Below, piece by piece: positions 1-7,890 of a stretch of 64,000 nt of DNA (positions are counted from its first letter, which is position 1; the number at the start of each line of letters is the position of its first letter). The stretch is from Candidatus Ozemobacteraceae bacterium. Lineage in GTDB: Bacteria; Muiribacteriota; Ozemobacteria; Ozemobacterales; Ozemobacteraceae. The stretch spans positions 21,814-85,813 of the forward strand of contig DAOSOK010000024.1 of NCBI GenBank assembly GCA_035373905.1. Reading direction: 5' to 3'. A model generated the notes under the pieces. It worked only from the letters and a program-made list of their open reading frames with translations, had not been told where the DNA came from and did no database searches. Both the position numbers and the translations under genes were made by a program.

Positions 1-11
1 GAGAAATCCTC

Positions 12-1682
12 ATGAAAAAACCAGGCGATATCGATACCGGCCGGTTCTGGACGAAAAGCGACGATCTCGACCGCCTCGGCGGCCTTCCGGTCGCAGGACG
101 TCCTGCCGACGATCTGGCATCGCGCGTTGCGCGCGGCCTCGGCAACCCTGCAGGCGCGAAGACCCCGGGCGGCGCTCCGACCGCTCCGCCCGCCGAAGAT
201 CACGACCGGGACCGCGACTGGCGGATTCACAAGACGTTCGCCGAACTGCACGAACGCCACGGGAAGCCCTTCCTGCGCTTCGTCGGCGACTTGCTCGACA
301 TTCTGTTGAGCGGTACGCTCCAGACCAGGCTCATCCGCGAACTGCTCGAAGAGAGCTTCGCGCGCATCCGCCGCCGGAAAGGCCCCCGCGAATGCCGGAC
401 GACCTCGACGGGCGTCCCGTTCAGCGGCTCGAAGGAAAAGGAAGAGGTCCTGCTGGGCGGCGAGCCGTACCAGCACCCGCGCCACTACCTCCGCCGCAAA
501 ACGCTTCTGGCCACGTTGTTTCTCGATCCCGACGAGTATCCTGGCTTCCGCAAACTGCTGGAGCAGATCGAGCGGGTGTGCGAAAGCGAAAGAGCCGACG
601 AAACCCCGATTCCGACGACGCCGGCCGAACGCAATACTGCGTTGCGCGAGTGTTTCGAGCGGTTGAGAAACGAGATCACCCAGGCCGATGTCCTTCTCGC
701 CTGGGAACTGCTGGCCGCGGACGAGTTCGCGCAGCTCGAGACGGCGTTCCTCGAGACCCGCTCGCTGAATCTCGTCCGGCCGACCTATTACGGCGATCTC
801 GACGCGGCCTACCGCGAAGCGAAGAAGCGGCTCAAGCAGGTGATCGCCGAGTTCGAGACGGCCTTTCCGCCCGATGCGGCGAAGCAGGAGACCATCATCG
901 ACGCGTTGTACGACCTGCTGGAGGTCTACACGCACCATCATTTCGTGCTGAAACATTATCACCAGACCCGGCCGAGCTTTTCGCGGGGCGAGGTCGAAGC
1001 GATGCGTCTCGAGTTGCAGGGGCGCATTGATGCCATGCGGCAGGAGGGCGTGGCGCTGCGCGAGGAGAACAGGCGTCTTCAGGCCGCCGCCGATGCCGCG
1101 ACCGCCGATTCCCGCGTCGCGAGACAACTCGCCGAAGAGGCGATGCAGAAGCTGCGGAAACTCGATCCCGTCGAGGTCGAGCGCCAGAAGCGGGCGATGG
1201 AGGCGAAGGTCAGCCAGGCCCAGCGCGAACTCCAGGCGACGCTCGAGGAGGACGCGGAGCTGCGGAAGGCCCTGCGCGAGCTCGACGAGGAGAACCAGGC
1301 GCTGACGAGGCAGCTGCGCGAGTTGCACGCGCTGCCCGACGAGAACGCGAAGTCGGTCGAGGGGCTGCTGCGGGGCAAGCGCGTGGCCATCTTCGGAGGC
1401 GTCGGCGTCGACCATTACTGGCCTGTTTTGCGCGAGGCCGGCGTCATGGAGGGCGATTACGAATGGTACGACGGGTATCACACCATTCCTCAGTCGCGAA
1501 CCTGCGAGATCGTCGGCCGGTGCGACGTCGTCGTGGTTGTTACCGCGTATGCGGGGCACCTGCACCTGTTCCAGACGCGCGCCTGCATTCGGTCCGACCA
1601 GACCTTGCTATTGATTCACAAGAGCGGAGCCGGCTCGCTCAGAAAAGAGCTGATCGAGAAGTTCAGGCCCGGCCGCGCTTGA
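12..1682 (+). CDS. DUF2325 coiled-coil protein
   Basis: A 556-residue protein. The N-terminal 60 residues are Pro/Gly-rich and probably disordered. An alpha-helical region follows, then a long charged coiled coil at about residues 325-455 (repeated Arg/Glu/Leu heptads). The last 100 residues match the DUF2325 pattern: a Rossmann-like strand-loop GKRVAIFGGVGVDHY, then CDVVVVVTAYAGH and a final LLIHKSGAGS. DUF2325 domains are predicted nucleotide-binding folds of unknown role, so no reaction can be given. The start lies 11 bases from the window edge and only a weak GAGAAAT purine run precedes it, so the true start could be further upstream. The SpoIIE-phosphatase gene follows 28 bp downstream on the same strand and may be co-transcribed. 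Confidence 0.75.
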   Translation: MKKPGDIDTGRFWTKSDDLDRLGGLPVAGRPADDLASRVARGLGNPAGAKTPGGAPTAPPAEDHDRDRDWRIHKTFAELHERHGKPFLRFVGDLLDILLSGTLQTRLIRELLEESFARIRRRKGPRECRTTSTGVPFSGSKEKEEVLLGGEPYQHPRHYLRRKTLLATLFLDPDEYPGFRKLLEQIERVCESERADETPIPTTPAERNTALRECFERLRNEITQADVLLAWELLAADEFAQLETAFLETRSLNLVRPTYYGDLDAAYREAKKRLKQVIAEFETAFPPDAAKQETIIDALYDLLEVYTHHHFVLKHYHQTRPSFSRGEVEAMRLELQGRIDAMRQEGVALREENRRLQAAADAATADSRVARQLAEEAMQKLRKLDPVEVERQKRAMEAKVSQAQRELQATLEEDAELRKALRELDEENQALTRQLRELHALPDENAKSVEGLLRGKRVAIFGGVGVDHYWPVLREAGVMEGDYEWYDGYHTIPQSRTCEIVGRCDVVVVVTAYAGHLHLFQTRACIRSDQTLLLIHKSGAGSLRKELIEKFRPGRA

Positions 1683-1710
1683 ACCCGCCGGTGCAAGGAA
1701 CGGTGCCTTC

Positions 1711-4635
1711 ATGACGGAGTTTTTCCCAAACGCCGGCAGATTTTTTCGAGGATTGTTCATCGTCCTGGTCTTCGGTGCTTTTCCCGTTCTGACCGTCGGC
1801 TACGGCCTGCGCCAGATCGGCAGTCTCGAGGAAGAACGGACGACGGCTTCGCTCGTCTCGCGGCAGGAGCAGATGGTGACATCGGCTCATGAGGCTGATG
1901 ACCATGAGGTGCTTCGGGCGCAAACCCTGAAAAACGTGTTTCAGCGCATGCAGAAGCTTATTCCCGACGCTTCTGCTGCCGAAAGACCCCCGGAAAAGGC
2001 GAAGAGGCTACTCGAGCGGCTGTTTCGCCTGTTTCCCGACCAACTGGAGATTTACTTCTTCTCAGAGGACGGGTATCTTCCCGCAATCAGCCGGGGCCCG
2101 CGAACCAGAGGCATTCTCGAACGGGGATTCCGGGCTCTTCACAATGGGTATGTTCGCGGGCGGATGACGGGAGCGGAACACGGCCTGCTGTGCGCCCTGT
2201 TTCGGGTGAACTCCGCGGATACGCTTCCGTATGGGCGCGGGAACTATCAAATCCTGATTCCCCGTCCGCGCGACTCCGGCATGATGTGGAAATTCAACGA
2301 GGAACATCCATCGTACGTTTTCGGCGTTATCGCGATATTTCACGACGGGCCTGCGGATCCCGACCGGCCGCTTCGCCGGGCGGTTCAACGGATGAATAGC
2401 TTCCAGAAAGAAGTCACCGTGGGGTGGTGCCGCCAGGACTCCTCCGGAGCGCTGCATTTCACGCCTGACAGCATCGCGCGGGACCCGGACATCATGCGGG
2501 AAACCCTGGCGGCGTTTTCCCGGTTCGACAGACGGGTTCTGACGGAGCACTCGCTTGCGACCGTCATCAGCCGGCGGAACGGCGGGTATCTGGTCGCGGT
2601 CTCGAAACGGCCCCGGCTGATTTCCCCGAATCTTCGGCTTGCGCTGATGCTGTTCGGTGCCGGCTGGATTCTGCTGATCTTCTGGAAATGCGACCGGATC
2701 GGGGTCGGCTTCGGCACCCGACTGCCCATCAAACTCGGCGGCCTGTTCTTTCTCGCGGCGGGCATTCCCTCCGTTCTGCTCGTCGTCAGCGGGTCGTATG
2801 CCTTGCGCGACCATGCGAACGTCCGGAGGCAGATGCTCGAGGATTTCGTGATTTCACGGGTCAGGACGTTCGACGAGCGTGTCGGGGAACGGTTCGTCCT
2901 GCTCGAAAATGCCCTTGCGAAGGTCGTGGAGAAAGCACAGAAAACGGACAATCTGGAGGCTCGGGCGGCGATCTTCAGCACGCTGGAGAGCGTCGATATG
3001 GTCGATCAATTGATCGTCATCAACGGCAAGGGCGAGCGAAACGTCGCCTATTTCAAAAAGGAAGAGTCCGTGCCCCAGTCCCAGAAAAAGCTGGTGTTTT
3101 CGATAGGTCAGGAAGTCATCCGGCGAATGCAGGGTTCCTCCGACGTCGATGCGACGTCGCTTACCGTCGATGCCGTTTCGGATTTCGCGGGCGGCCTCAT
3201 GGGAAAAGGGTTTTTGAGCGCTGATCAGATCATTCGCGGCATGAAGCGGTTCCAGAATGTCCGGTTAGGGGCCGGGAGCGGCATGTTTTATGAAAACACG
3301 CTCCTGGGAAAAGGCGGACAGCCGGAATGGCTGGTTCATGTCGGAATCGACCGGAACAATTTCCAGTTCAATTACTGCAAAAGGGAATACCAGGCCCTGC
3401 GTCGGGCAAGCGACCTTCCCATACGCCTCAGCGCAGTGAGCGTCGTGAAGTCGCCCTGGAACGTTTTCGATGAAACCATGGACATACGGAACACTCACCG
3501 CATGGCCTCGCTTGCGATCGTCGGACGGGTTATCGCACGAGAAGTCCGGCAGGAATACGGAGAAGACATCCTTTGGATTGCGTTCCCCTGCCGGATTCTC
3601 GACAATTACACCCTGGTGGCGAAAGCCTCGCTGGGCAGTGTCACGGTTGCGATCGACCATCTCTGGCGGCAACTCTGGCTTTTGGCCGGCATGCTTCTCT
3701 GCTCCGGCGCGCTCATGGCCTGGCTGCTGACGGAGCAGGTTCTTTTGCCTCTGCGGGACGTCGCGACCGGGATCGAAGCGATCGCGCGGCGCGATTTCCG
3801 GCACCGGGTGCCGGTCCGCTCCGCGGACGAGCTGGGCGAGATCGCCGGGCTGATGAATCGTGTCACGGAGGGCATGCGCGATCTCGAAGTCGCGCGCGTC
3901 GTCCAGGAAAGCCTGTTGCCGATGGCGGGAATCACGAGTGGAGAGTTCGAAATTGCCGGCATAAGCAGGGCCATGACCGATATCGGCGGCGACTACTTCG
4001 ATTACAAGGTGATCGACGAGCGGTATCTGGTCGGTCTGGTCGGGGACGTTGCCGGGCACGGGGTGCCGGCCGCCCTGATCATGGGAATGGCGAAGAGCGC
4101 CTTTTCGCTGCTCGCGAAGTCGGACCAGCCGCTGGACACCTTTGTGACGGCCTTCAACGAGTTGCTGGTCAGCCAGGGCGTGAAGCGCAAGCACATGATG
4201 ACGATGTTCTGCTTCGCTCTGGACATGAAAACGGGGCATCTCGACGTGCTGAACAGCGGCCACAATTTTCCCTTCCTGTTCAAGGTCGAGACGGGCGCCG
4301 CGAAAGAGATCGAGATCGTCGGGCATCCCCTGGGCGTCAAGAAGAAGATCGCATTGAAGCGTGGTCAGGTCGACCTGGCGCCGGGCGACGCTCTCGTGTT
4401 GTATACCGACGGTCTGATCGAGTCGCGCAACGCCTCGGGGGCCATCATCGGCTACCAGCGGGTCGCCGAGTGGGTTGCCAGGCAGGCCTCGAAGCCGGGG
4501 AACGATGCGAAACAGGTCGTCGGCGCAATCTTCGCCGCCTTCGACGAGTTCATCGGCGCCGAGCTGGCCGGAGACGACGTCACGGTCGTGTGCCTGCGCC
4601 GCCGCCCCCTTGTAACCGGCGCCGGGAACGTGTAG
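1711..4635 (+). CDS. Membrane SpoIIE/RsbU-type serine phosphatase with HAMP domain
   Basis: A 974-residue inner-membrane sensor phosphatase. One membrane segment lies at about residues 10-32, two more at about 308-325 and 338-362 (ending in AGIPSVLLVVSGSY), then a large sensor region of about 290 residues, a further membrane segment near 650-672, a HAMP domain, and a C-terminal PP2C/SpoIIE domain. The metal-site motifs are complete: GGDYFDY, GDVAGHG, LYTDGL and GDDVTVV. Such enzymes dephosphorylate anti-anti-sigma (STAS) proteins in partner-switching control of sigma factors. No STAS or RsbW gene is in view, but an ECF sigma/anti-sigma pair follows directly. The layout of the sensor half resembles that of the two cyclases near 28-34 kb. 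Confidence 0.9.
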   Translation: MTEFFPNAGRFFRGLFIVLVFGAFPVLTVGYGLRQIGSLEEERTTASLVSRQEQMVTSAHEADDHEVLRAQTLKNVFQRMQKLIPDASAAERPPEKAKRLLERLFRLFPDQLEIYFFSEDGYLPAISRGPRTRGILERGFRALHNGYVRGRMTGAEHGLLCALFRVNSADTLPYGRGNYQILIPRPRDSGMMWKFNEEHPSYVFGVIAIFHDGPADPDRPLRRAVQRMNSFQKEVTVGWCRQDSSGALHFTPDSIARDPDIMRETLAAFSRFDRRVLTEHSLATVISRRNGGYLVAVSKRPRLISPNLRLALMLFGAGWILLIFWKCDRIGVGFGTRLPIKLGGLFFLAAGIPSVLLVVSGSYALRDHANVRRQMLEDFVISRVRTFDERVGERFVLLENALAKVVEKAQKTDNLEARAAIFSTLESVDMVDQLIVINGKGERNVAYFKKEESVPQSQKKLVFSIGQEVIRRMQGSSDVDATSLTVDAVSDFAGGLMGKGFLSADQIIRGMKRFQNVRLGAGSGMFYENTLLGKGGQPEWLVHVGIDRNNFQFNYCKREYQALRRASDLPIRLSAVSVVKSPWNVFDETMDIRNTHRMASLAIVGRVIAREVRQEYGEDILWIAFPCRILDNYTLVAKASLGSVTVAIDHLWRQLWLLAGMLLCSGALMAWLLTEQVLLPLRDVATGIEAIARRDFRHRVPVRSADELGEIAGLMNRVTEGMRDLEVARVVQESLLPMAGITSGEFEIAGISRAMTDIGGDYFDYKVIDERYLVGLVGDVAGHGVPAALIMGMAKSAFSLLAKSDQPLDTFVTAFNELLVSQGVKRKHMMTMFCFALDMKTGHLDVLNSGHNFPFLFKVETGAAKEIEIVGHPLGVKKKIALKRGQVDLAPGDALVLYTDGLIESRNASGAIIGYQRVAEWVARQASKPGNDAKQVVGAIFAAFDEFIGAELAGDDVTVVCLRRRPLVTGAGNV

Positions 4636-4698
4636 GGTAATGACGCCCGGTTCGGGCTAAATCCCGGCGGCGTGTCCGCCGTTTCGGAAGGGTGGAGG

Positions 4699-5268
4699 AT
4701 GACTCCGGAAGAAATCTGGAAGGAAGCGGCTGGGGGTTCCCAGAAAGCTTGGACGGAAGTGTATCGCCTGTTCGGCGGTCGGCTGTACCAGTTTTTCCTG
4801 AAGAACACCGGCCGGACAAGCCAGGCCATGGACATGGCCCAGGAAGTGTTCGAGCGCATCTGGCGTCATCGTGCGGATTTTCGGACCGGCAGGCTCCAGA
4901 CCTGGATCTTCCGCATCGCGCGGAACCTGCTGATCGACGAGTGGCGCAGGAAAGGCCGGAGCGAGGTGCTCGTGGAAGAGGTGCCGGAGAATGTCGATCC
5001 GCAATCGCACGTCGAGGCGACGGTGATCGACAGGCTCGAGCAGGATGAGGCGGCGAAGCTGATCGACGCGACGCTGACGAAATTGTCGGATGACGACCGG
5101 CTCGTGATCGGGCTGGTCTACCTGGGCGGGCTGTCGTTCCCGGAGCTGGCCGAGGTGATGGAAATTCCGCTGGGTACAGCCAAGACGAGGGTGAGGCAGG
5201 CCCGGCTCAGGCTCGAATCGCACATGAGAGACCAGATGCACGGAAGATCGGCAGGTGAGGCGCAATGA
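4699..5268 (+). CDS. ECF-family RNA polymerase sigma factor
   Basis: A 189-residue sigma-70 family protein with region 2 (DMAQEVFERIWRHR, then TWIFRIARNLLIDEWRR) and region 4 helix-turn-helix (LSFPELAEVMEIPLGTAKTR). It directs core RNA polymerase to a dedicated promoter set. The ATG at 4699 was chosen because GGAAGGG at 4686-4692 lies 6 bases upstream; a GTG at 4672 is in frame but has no good ribosome-binding site. The stop overlaps the start of the downstream zinc-finger membrane protein (ATGA), the usual sigma/anti-sigma arrangement, so activity is presumably held at the membrane by that protein. Confidence 0.9.
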   Translation: MTPEEIWKEAAGGSQKAWTEVYRLFGGRLYQFFLKNTGRTSQAMDMAQEVFERIWRHRADFRTGRLQTWIFRIARNLLIDEWRRKGRSEVLVEEVPENVDPQSHVEATVIDRLEQDEAAKLIDATLTKLSDDDRLVIGLVYLGGLSFPELAEVMEIPLGTAKTRVRQARLRLESHMRDQMHGRSAGEAQ

Positions 5269-6749
5269 ACTGCAACGAATGCACCGAAAAGATTCTCGAT
5301 CACGCGCTGCTCGAGCAGACCGTGGCCGACCCCGAGGCCGCGGCGCATCTCGAAGGCTGCCCTGCGTGCCGCAAGCGCCTCGAGTTCGAGCGCAGTCTGG
5401 CCGCCGGATTCCATGCCATCGTCACCGAAGAGCCGCCGATCGAGCTTGCCGGCCGTGTGCTCAACATCCCGGAATGCGTGACGGCCGAGGAACGGTCGGT
5501 CACGGGCTCGCGGCGTCAGGAGGGGCGGGCGGCCGTGCCCGAAACCCTGGTGATCGCGCCTGAACCGGCCGGCAAGCCCGACGAGAGTTCGGCTGCGCGT
5601 GTTCCTGAAAAACGCCCTGCCCGGGAGATCCCGTGGTGGCAGGCGTTCTGGTTCAGAGCCGGCGTTTCGTTTGCGGCCGCCGGGTTCCTTCTTGCGATCG
5701 GTGTTTCGCAGGTCATGACGACGAGTTCGTCGGTCGACCGCGGCAGAACGGACGTCGCTCTCGAGAAAACGCTCGATTACGTGAAATCCGCTCCCCAACC
5801 GGCTGTCGCGCCGTCTTCCGAGGAAATGACGATGGCCGCGGCCCCGGTCGTGCCCGAAGAGGCGAAGGAACCGGTCGCGGTTCCGGAGGTCCCCTTGCCT
5901 CCGCCACCGGTTTTCGAGGCGAAAAGCGCGCCGCCGGAGGGGATGCAATCCCTGGTTTCCCCCGGGCCGGAGAACCCCACGGAAAAGATCGCCGCGGCGC
6001 CTGCCGAGCCTTCGGCGGATTCCGGTGCGGAGCGTCTTGCCGCCGTTCCTGCGAATGAGGAAAAGGGACCCGTGAAGGCCGTGGAACCCGCTCGCCCCGC
6101 CGCCTCCGCCAGCCCGCCGAAGGTCGTCGGCGAGCCGTTGGTGAAGAAAAAGGGCGAGAAAGACACCGTCCCGGAAGAACGGATCGTGCTCGCCAAACAG
6201 CAGCCGGCAGCCCCTGTCGCTCCCGTTGCCGTCCAATCCAAGGGATTGATCGTCGGTGGCGCCGCGCGGCGGGCAAGCCCGTCGGTGAGTCCCGCGATCG
6301 CCCCCCAGGAGACGGAAAGCGCCCCGGCAGGCGGCGAACGGTTCGCTTCGGAACGCATCGAGCCTGAAGTGGGCGACATCCTGCTCCGGAAGGCGGATGC
6401 GGAGGGAACGGAAAAGACGGCGGACGATCTCGCGCCCGATTATGAAGCCGGTTTCGCCCCGCCGCCGCCGGTAAAAGCCGCCGCCGAGAGATTCCGGCAG
6501 GATTTCATCGATGAAACCACGATCGGGGTCTCGCCGCGCAAGCAGGCCCGCATCGAAGAACTCATGGCCGCGCATGCCGCCGAGATGCGAGAGGGACCGC
6601 TCGATATCGACCACTGGGTCCTGTCCGGCTGGATCACGGTGAAAGAGCGCATCCAACTCGCCCCGCCGGAAGGGATGAGATGGGTCGCCGTCCGGAGCGG
6701 AACCTCCTGGAAGGCTGAGATTCGTTCGAAACGGCGCATCGAAAAATAA
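5265..6749 (+). CDS. Zinc-finger transmembrane anti-sigma factor with Pro/Ala-rich periplasmic domain
   Basis: A 494-residue single-pass membrane protein. Residues 1-45 hold paired Cys near the start (CNEC) and HLEGCPAC, the His-x3-Cys-x2-Cys zinc-binding anti-sigma pattern. A membrane helix lies at about residues 128-150. The exterior part is a long Pro/Ala/Glu-rich low-complexity stretch (about 165-370) ending in a compact domain of about 100 residues (DHWVLSGWITVKERI, PPEGMRWVAVRSG). It overlaps the ECF sigma gene by 4 bp and is inferred to sequester that sigma factor at the membrane. The long spacer could span peptidoglycan and place the C-terminal domain near the outer membrane. The signal sensed cannot be told from sequence. 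Confidence 0.8.
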   Translation: MNCNECTEKILDHALLEQTVADPEAAAHLEGCPACRKRLEFERSLAAGFHAIVTEEPPIELAGRVLNIPECVTAEERSVTGSRRQEGRAAVPETLVIAPEPAGKPDESSAARVPEKRPAREIPWWQAFWFRAGVSFAAAGFLLAIGVSQVMTTSSSVDRGRTDVALEKTLDYVKSAPQPAVAPSSEEMTMAAAPVVPEEAKEPVAVPEVPLPPPPVFEAKSAPPEGMQSLVSPGPENPTEKIAAAPAEPSADSGAERLAAVPANEEKGPVKAVEPARPAASASPPKVVGEPLVKKKGEKDTVPEERIVLAKQQPAAPVAPVAVQSKGLIVGGAARRASPSVSPAIAPQETESAPAGGERFASERIEPEVGDILLRKADAEGTEKTADDLAPDYEAGFAPPPPVKAAAERFRQDFIDETTIGVSPRKQARIEELMAAHAAEMREGPLDIDHWVLSGWITVKERIQLAPPEGMRWVAVRSGTSWKAEIRSKRRIEK

Positions 6750-6778
6750 TTTTTCCCCGACCCCCGATCCCGGCTGAT

Positions 6779-6816
6779 GCCTCCATGGAACCACAACTTC
6801 CATCGGAGGCGTTTTT
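6779..6816 (+). terminator. Terminator-like hairpin containing the next gene's Shine-Dalgarno
   Basis: GCCTCCATGGAA (6779-6790) pairs with TTCCATCGGAGGC (6798-6810) around a short loop and is followed by TTTTT (6812-6816), as in an intrinsic terminator after the anti-sigma gene. The GGAGG of the 3' arm (6805-6809) sits 7 bases before the ATG at 6817, so the same hairpin could block translation of the next gene. Confidence 0.7.
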
Positions 6817-7380
6817 ATGATGTGTCGCTGTCTCATGGCTTTGTATGCCGGAATCGTGACGTTCGGGTATCTTCTGCTTGCCGGTCCCTGGGCGGATGTT
6901 GAAAACAGGTGCGACATTTCTCCTGCCCGGATCGAGCTGGGAGACATTCTGAACCGTGAGATCGCAGACGGGATGCTTGGAGGCGTGCGGTGCGATGCGC
7001 TTGCCGATTCACTCCCTGCCCTTGCCGGATACGGGGGCTGGAAATCGTCGGCATACGATCCCGACGAACGGTGCTGGTATCTGACCGGCTGGATCGACGA
7101 CGAGCGCGTCGGCTGCCAAAGAATGTCGCTGACCCTGTGGCCGATCCCCGAGAGTGCAGGGAGCCGGGCGTGGCGGTTCCATCTGGTATGCGTGAGCCTG
7201 CTTCCGGCCGTGCCGGCATCTGTCGACATCGAAGGCGCCTGGCGGAGCTCGGACGGCCACATCCGGATCGTCTGGACCGGATCGGGAGGAGGCGGGGAAG
7301 AGTCCTGCAACCTCCGGGCAAGCCTGATCGCTCAAAAACCGGAGCATGGCGACAGCTGGCAGATCGCCGGCGTGCGATGA
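6817..7380 (+). CDS. Hypothetical exported protein
   Basis: A 187-residue protein of unrecognised family. An N-terminal hydrophobic stretch (residues 5-25, ending LLLAGPWADVE) looks like a signal peptide. The rest is a soluble domain with Cys near residues 32, 59, 85, 100 and 129, compatible with periplasmic disulfides. The ribosome-binding site lies in the 3' arm of the upstream hairpin, so expression may depend on opening that structure or on read-through from the sigma/anti-sigma operon. Codon use is like its neighbours. No function is proposed. Confidence 0.55.
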   Translation: MMCRCLMALYAGIVTFGYLLLAGPWADVENRCDISPARIELGDILNREIADGMLGGVRCDALADSLPALAGYGGWKSSAYDPDERCWYLTGWIDDERVGCQRMSLTLWPIPESAGSRAWRFHLVCVSLLPAVPASVDIEGAWRSSDGHIRIVWTGSGGGGEESCNLRASLIAQKPEHGDSWQIAGVR

Positions 7381-7462
7381 GCGCCCGGGACGATGTCCAG
7401 GTCGGGGCCTGCCGTGTCGAATCCCGTTGGCAGCGTACCTTGTGATGTTGAACGCATCGAGC

Positions 7463-7491
7463 TTGTCATCGGGACGACGAGCGTGTACACT
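7463..7491 (+). promoter_or_regulatory. Sigma-70-type promoter for trxA
   Basis: TTGTCA (7463-7468), a 17-base spacer, then TACACT (7486-7491): 5/6 and 4/6 matches to the -35 and -10 consensus. It lies about 55 bases before the thioredoxin start in the 165-bp gap after the preceding gene. Nothing else was recognised in that gap. Confidence 0.5.
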
Positions 7492-7545
7492 TGCCGCGTT
7501 TGATGAACCCCCCGACACCGGGGCGAGTATTTTCAGGAGGTTGTC

Positions 7546-7869
7546 ATGTCCAAAGAACTGAACGAAGCGAACTTCAAGAGCGAAATCTCCGACTACGCCG
7601 GCGCTGCGCTGGTGGATTTCTGGGCCCCCTGGTGCGGCCCGTGCCGGGTCATGGGGCCGATCGTGGACAACCTCGCGAAGAAATACGAAGGCAAGATCAA
7701 GATCGCGAAAGTCAACGTCGACGACAATCAGGGCCTCGCCGGCCAGTTCAACGTGATGTCGATTCCGAGCCTGGTCTTCTTCAAGGGCGGGAAGGTCGTT
7801 CACACCCATCTCGGCGCCACCACCGAAGTCGATCTCGAGAACCAGTTGAAGCAGCACTTCGGTCTCTGA
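7546..7869 (+). CDS. trxA: Thioredoxin
   Basis: A 107-residue cytoplasmic thiol-disulfide oxidoreductase, the usual length for thioredoxin 1. The active site is WCGPC with Cys30 and Cys33; the preceding Trp-Ala-Pro, the cis-Pro segment (MSIPSLVFFKGG) and the buried Asp region (AALVDFWAPW) are all present. It reduces protein disulfides using electrons from thioredoxin reductase, which is not encoded in the window. A strong AGGAGG lies 7 bases before the ATG and a likely promoter is 55 bases upstream, so the gene can be expressed on its own. The oxidoreductase gene starts 21 bp downstream. Confidence 0.97.
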   Translation: MSKELNEANFKSEISDYAGAALVDFWAPWCGPCRVMGPIVDNLAKKYEGKIKIAKVNVDDNQGLAGQFNVMSIPSLVFFKGGKVVHTHLGATTEVDLENQLKQHFGL

Positions 7870-7890
7870 TTCAACGGAACTCCCCACGGC

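Noticed and set aside
5118..7310. Long minus-strand open frame (about 730 codons) opposite the sigma and anti-sigma genes
   Set aside because: It mirrors the GC-rich third positions of the real + strand genes, is Arg/His-rich with no domain, and has no ribosome-binding site. Similar mirrors opposite 13939-17028, 16565-18409, 31375-33447 and 41440-43344 were rejected for the same reason.
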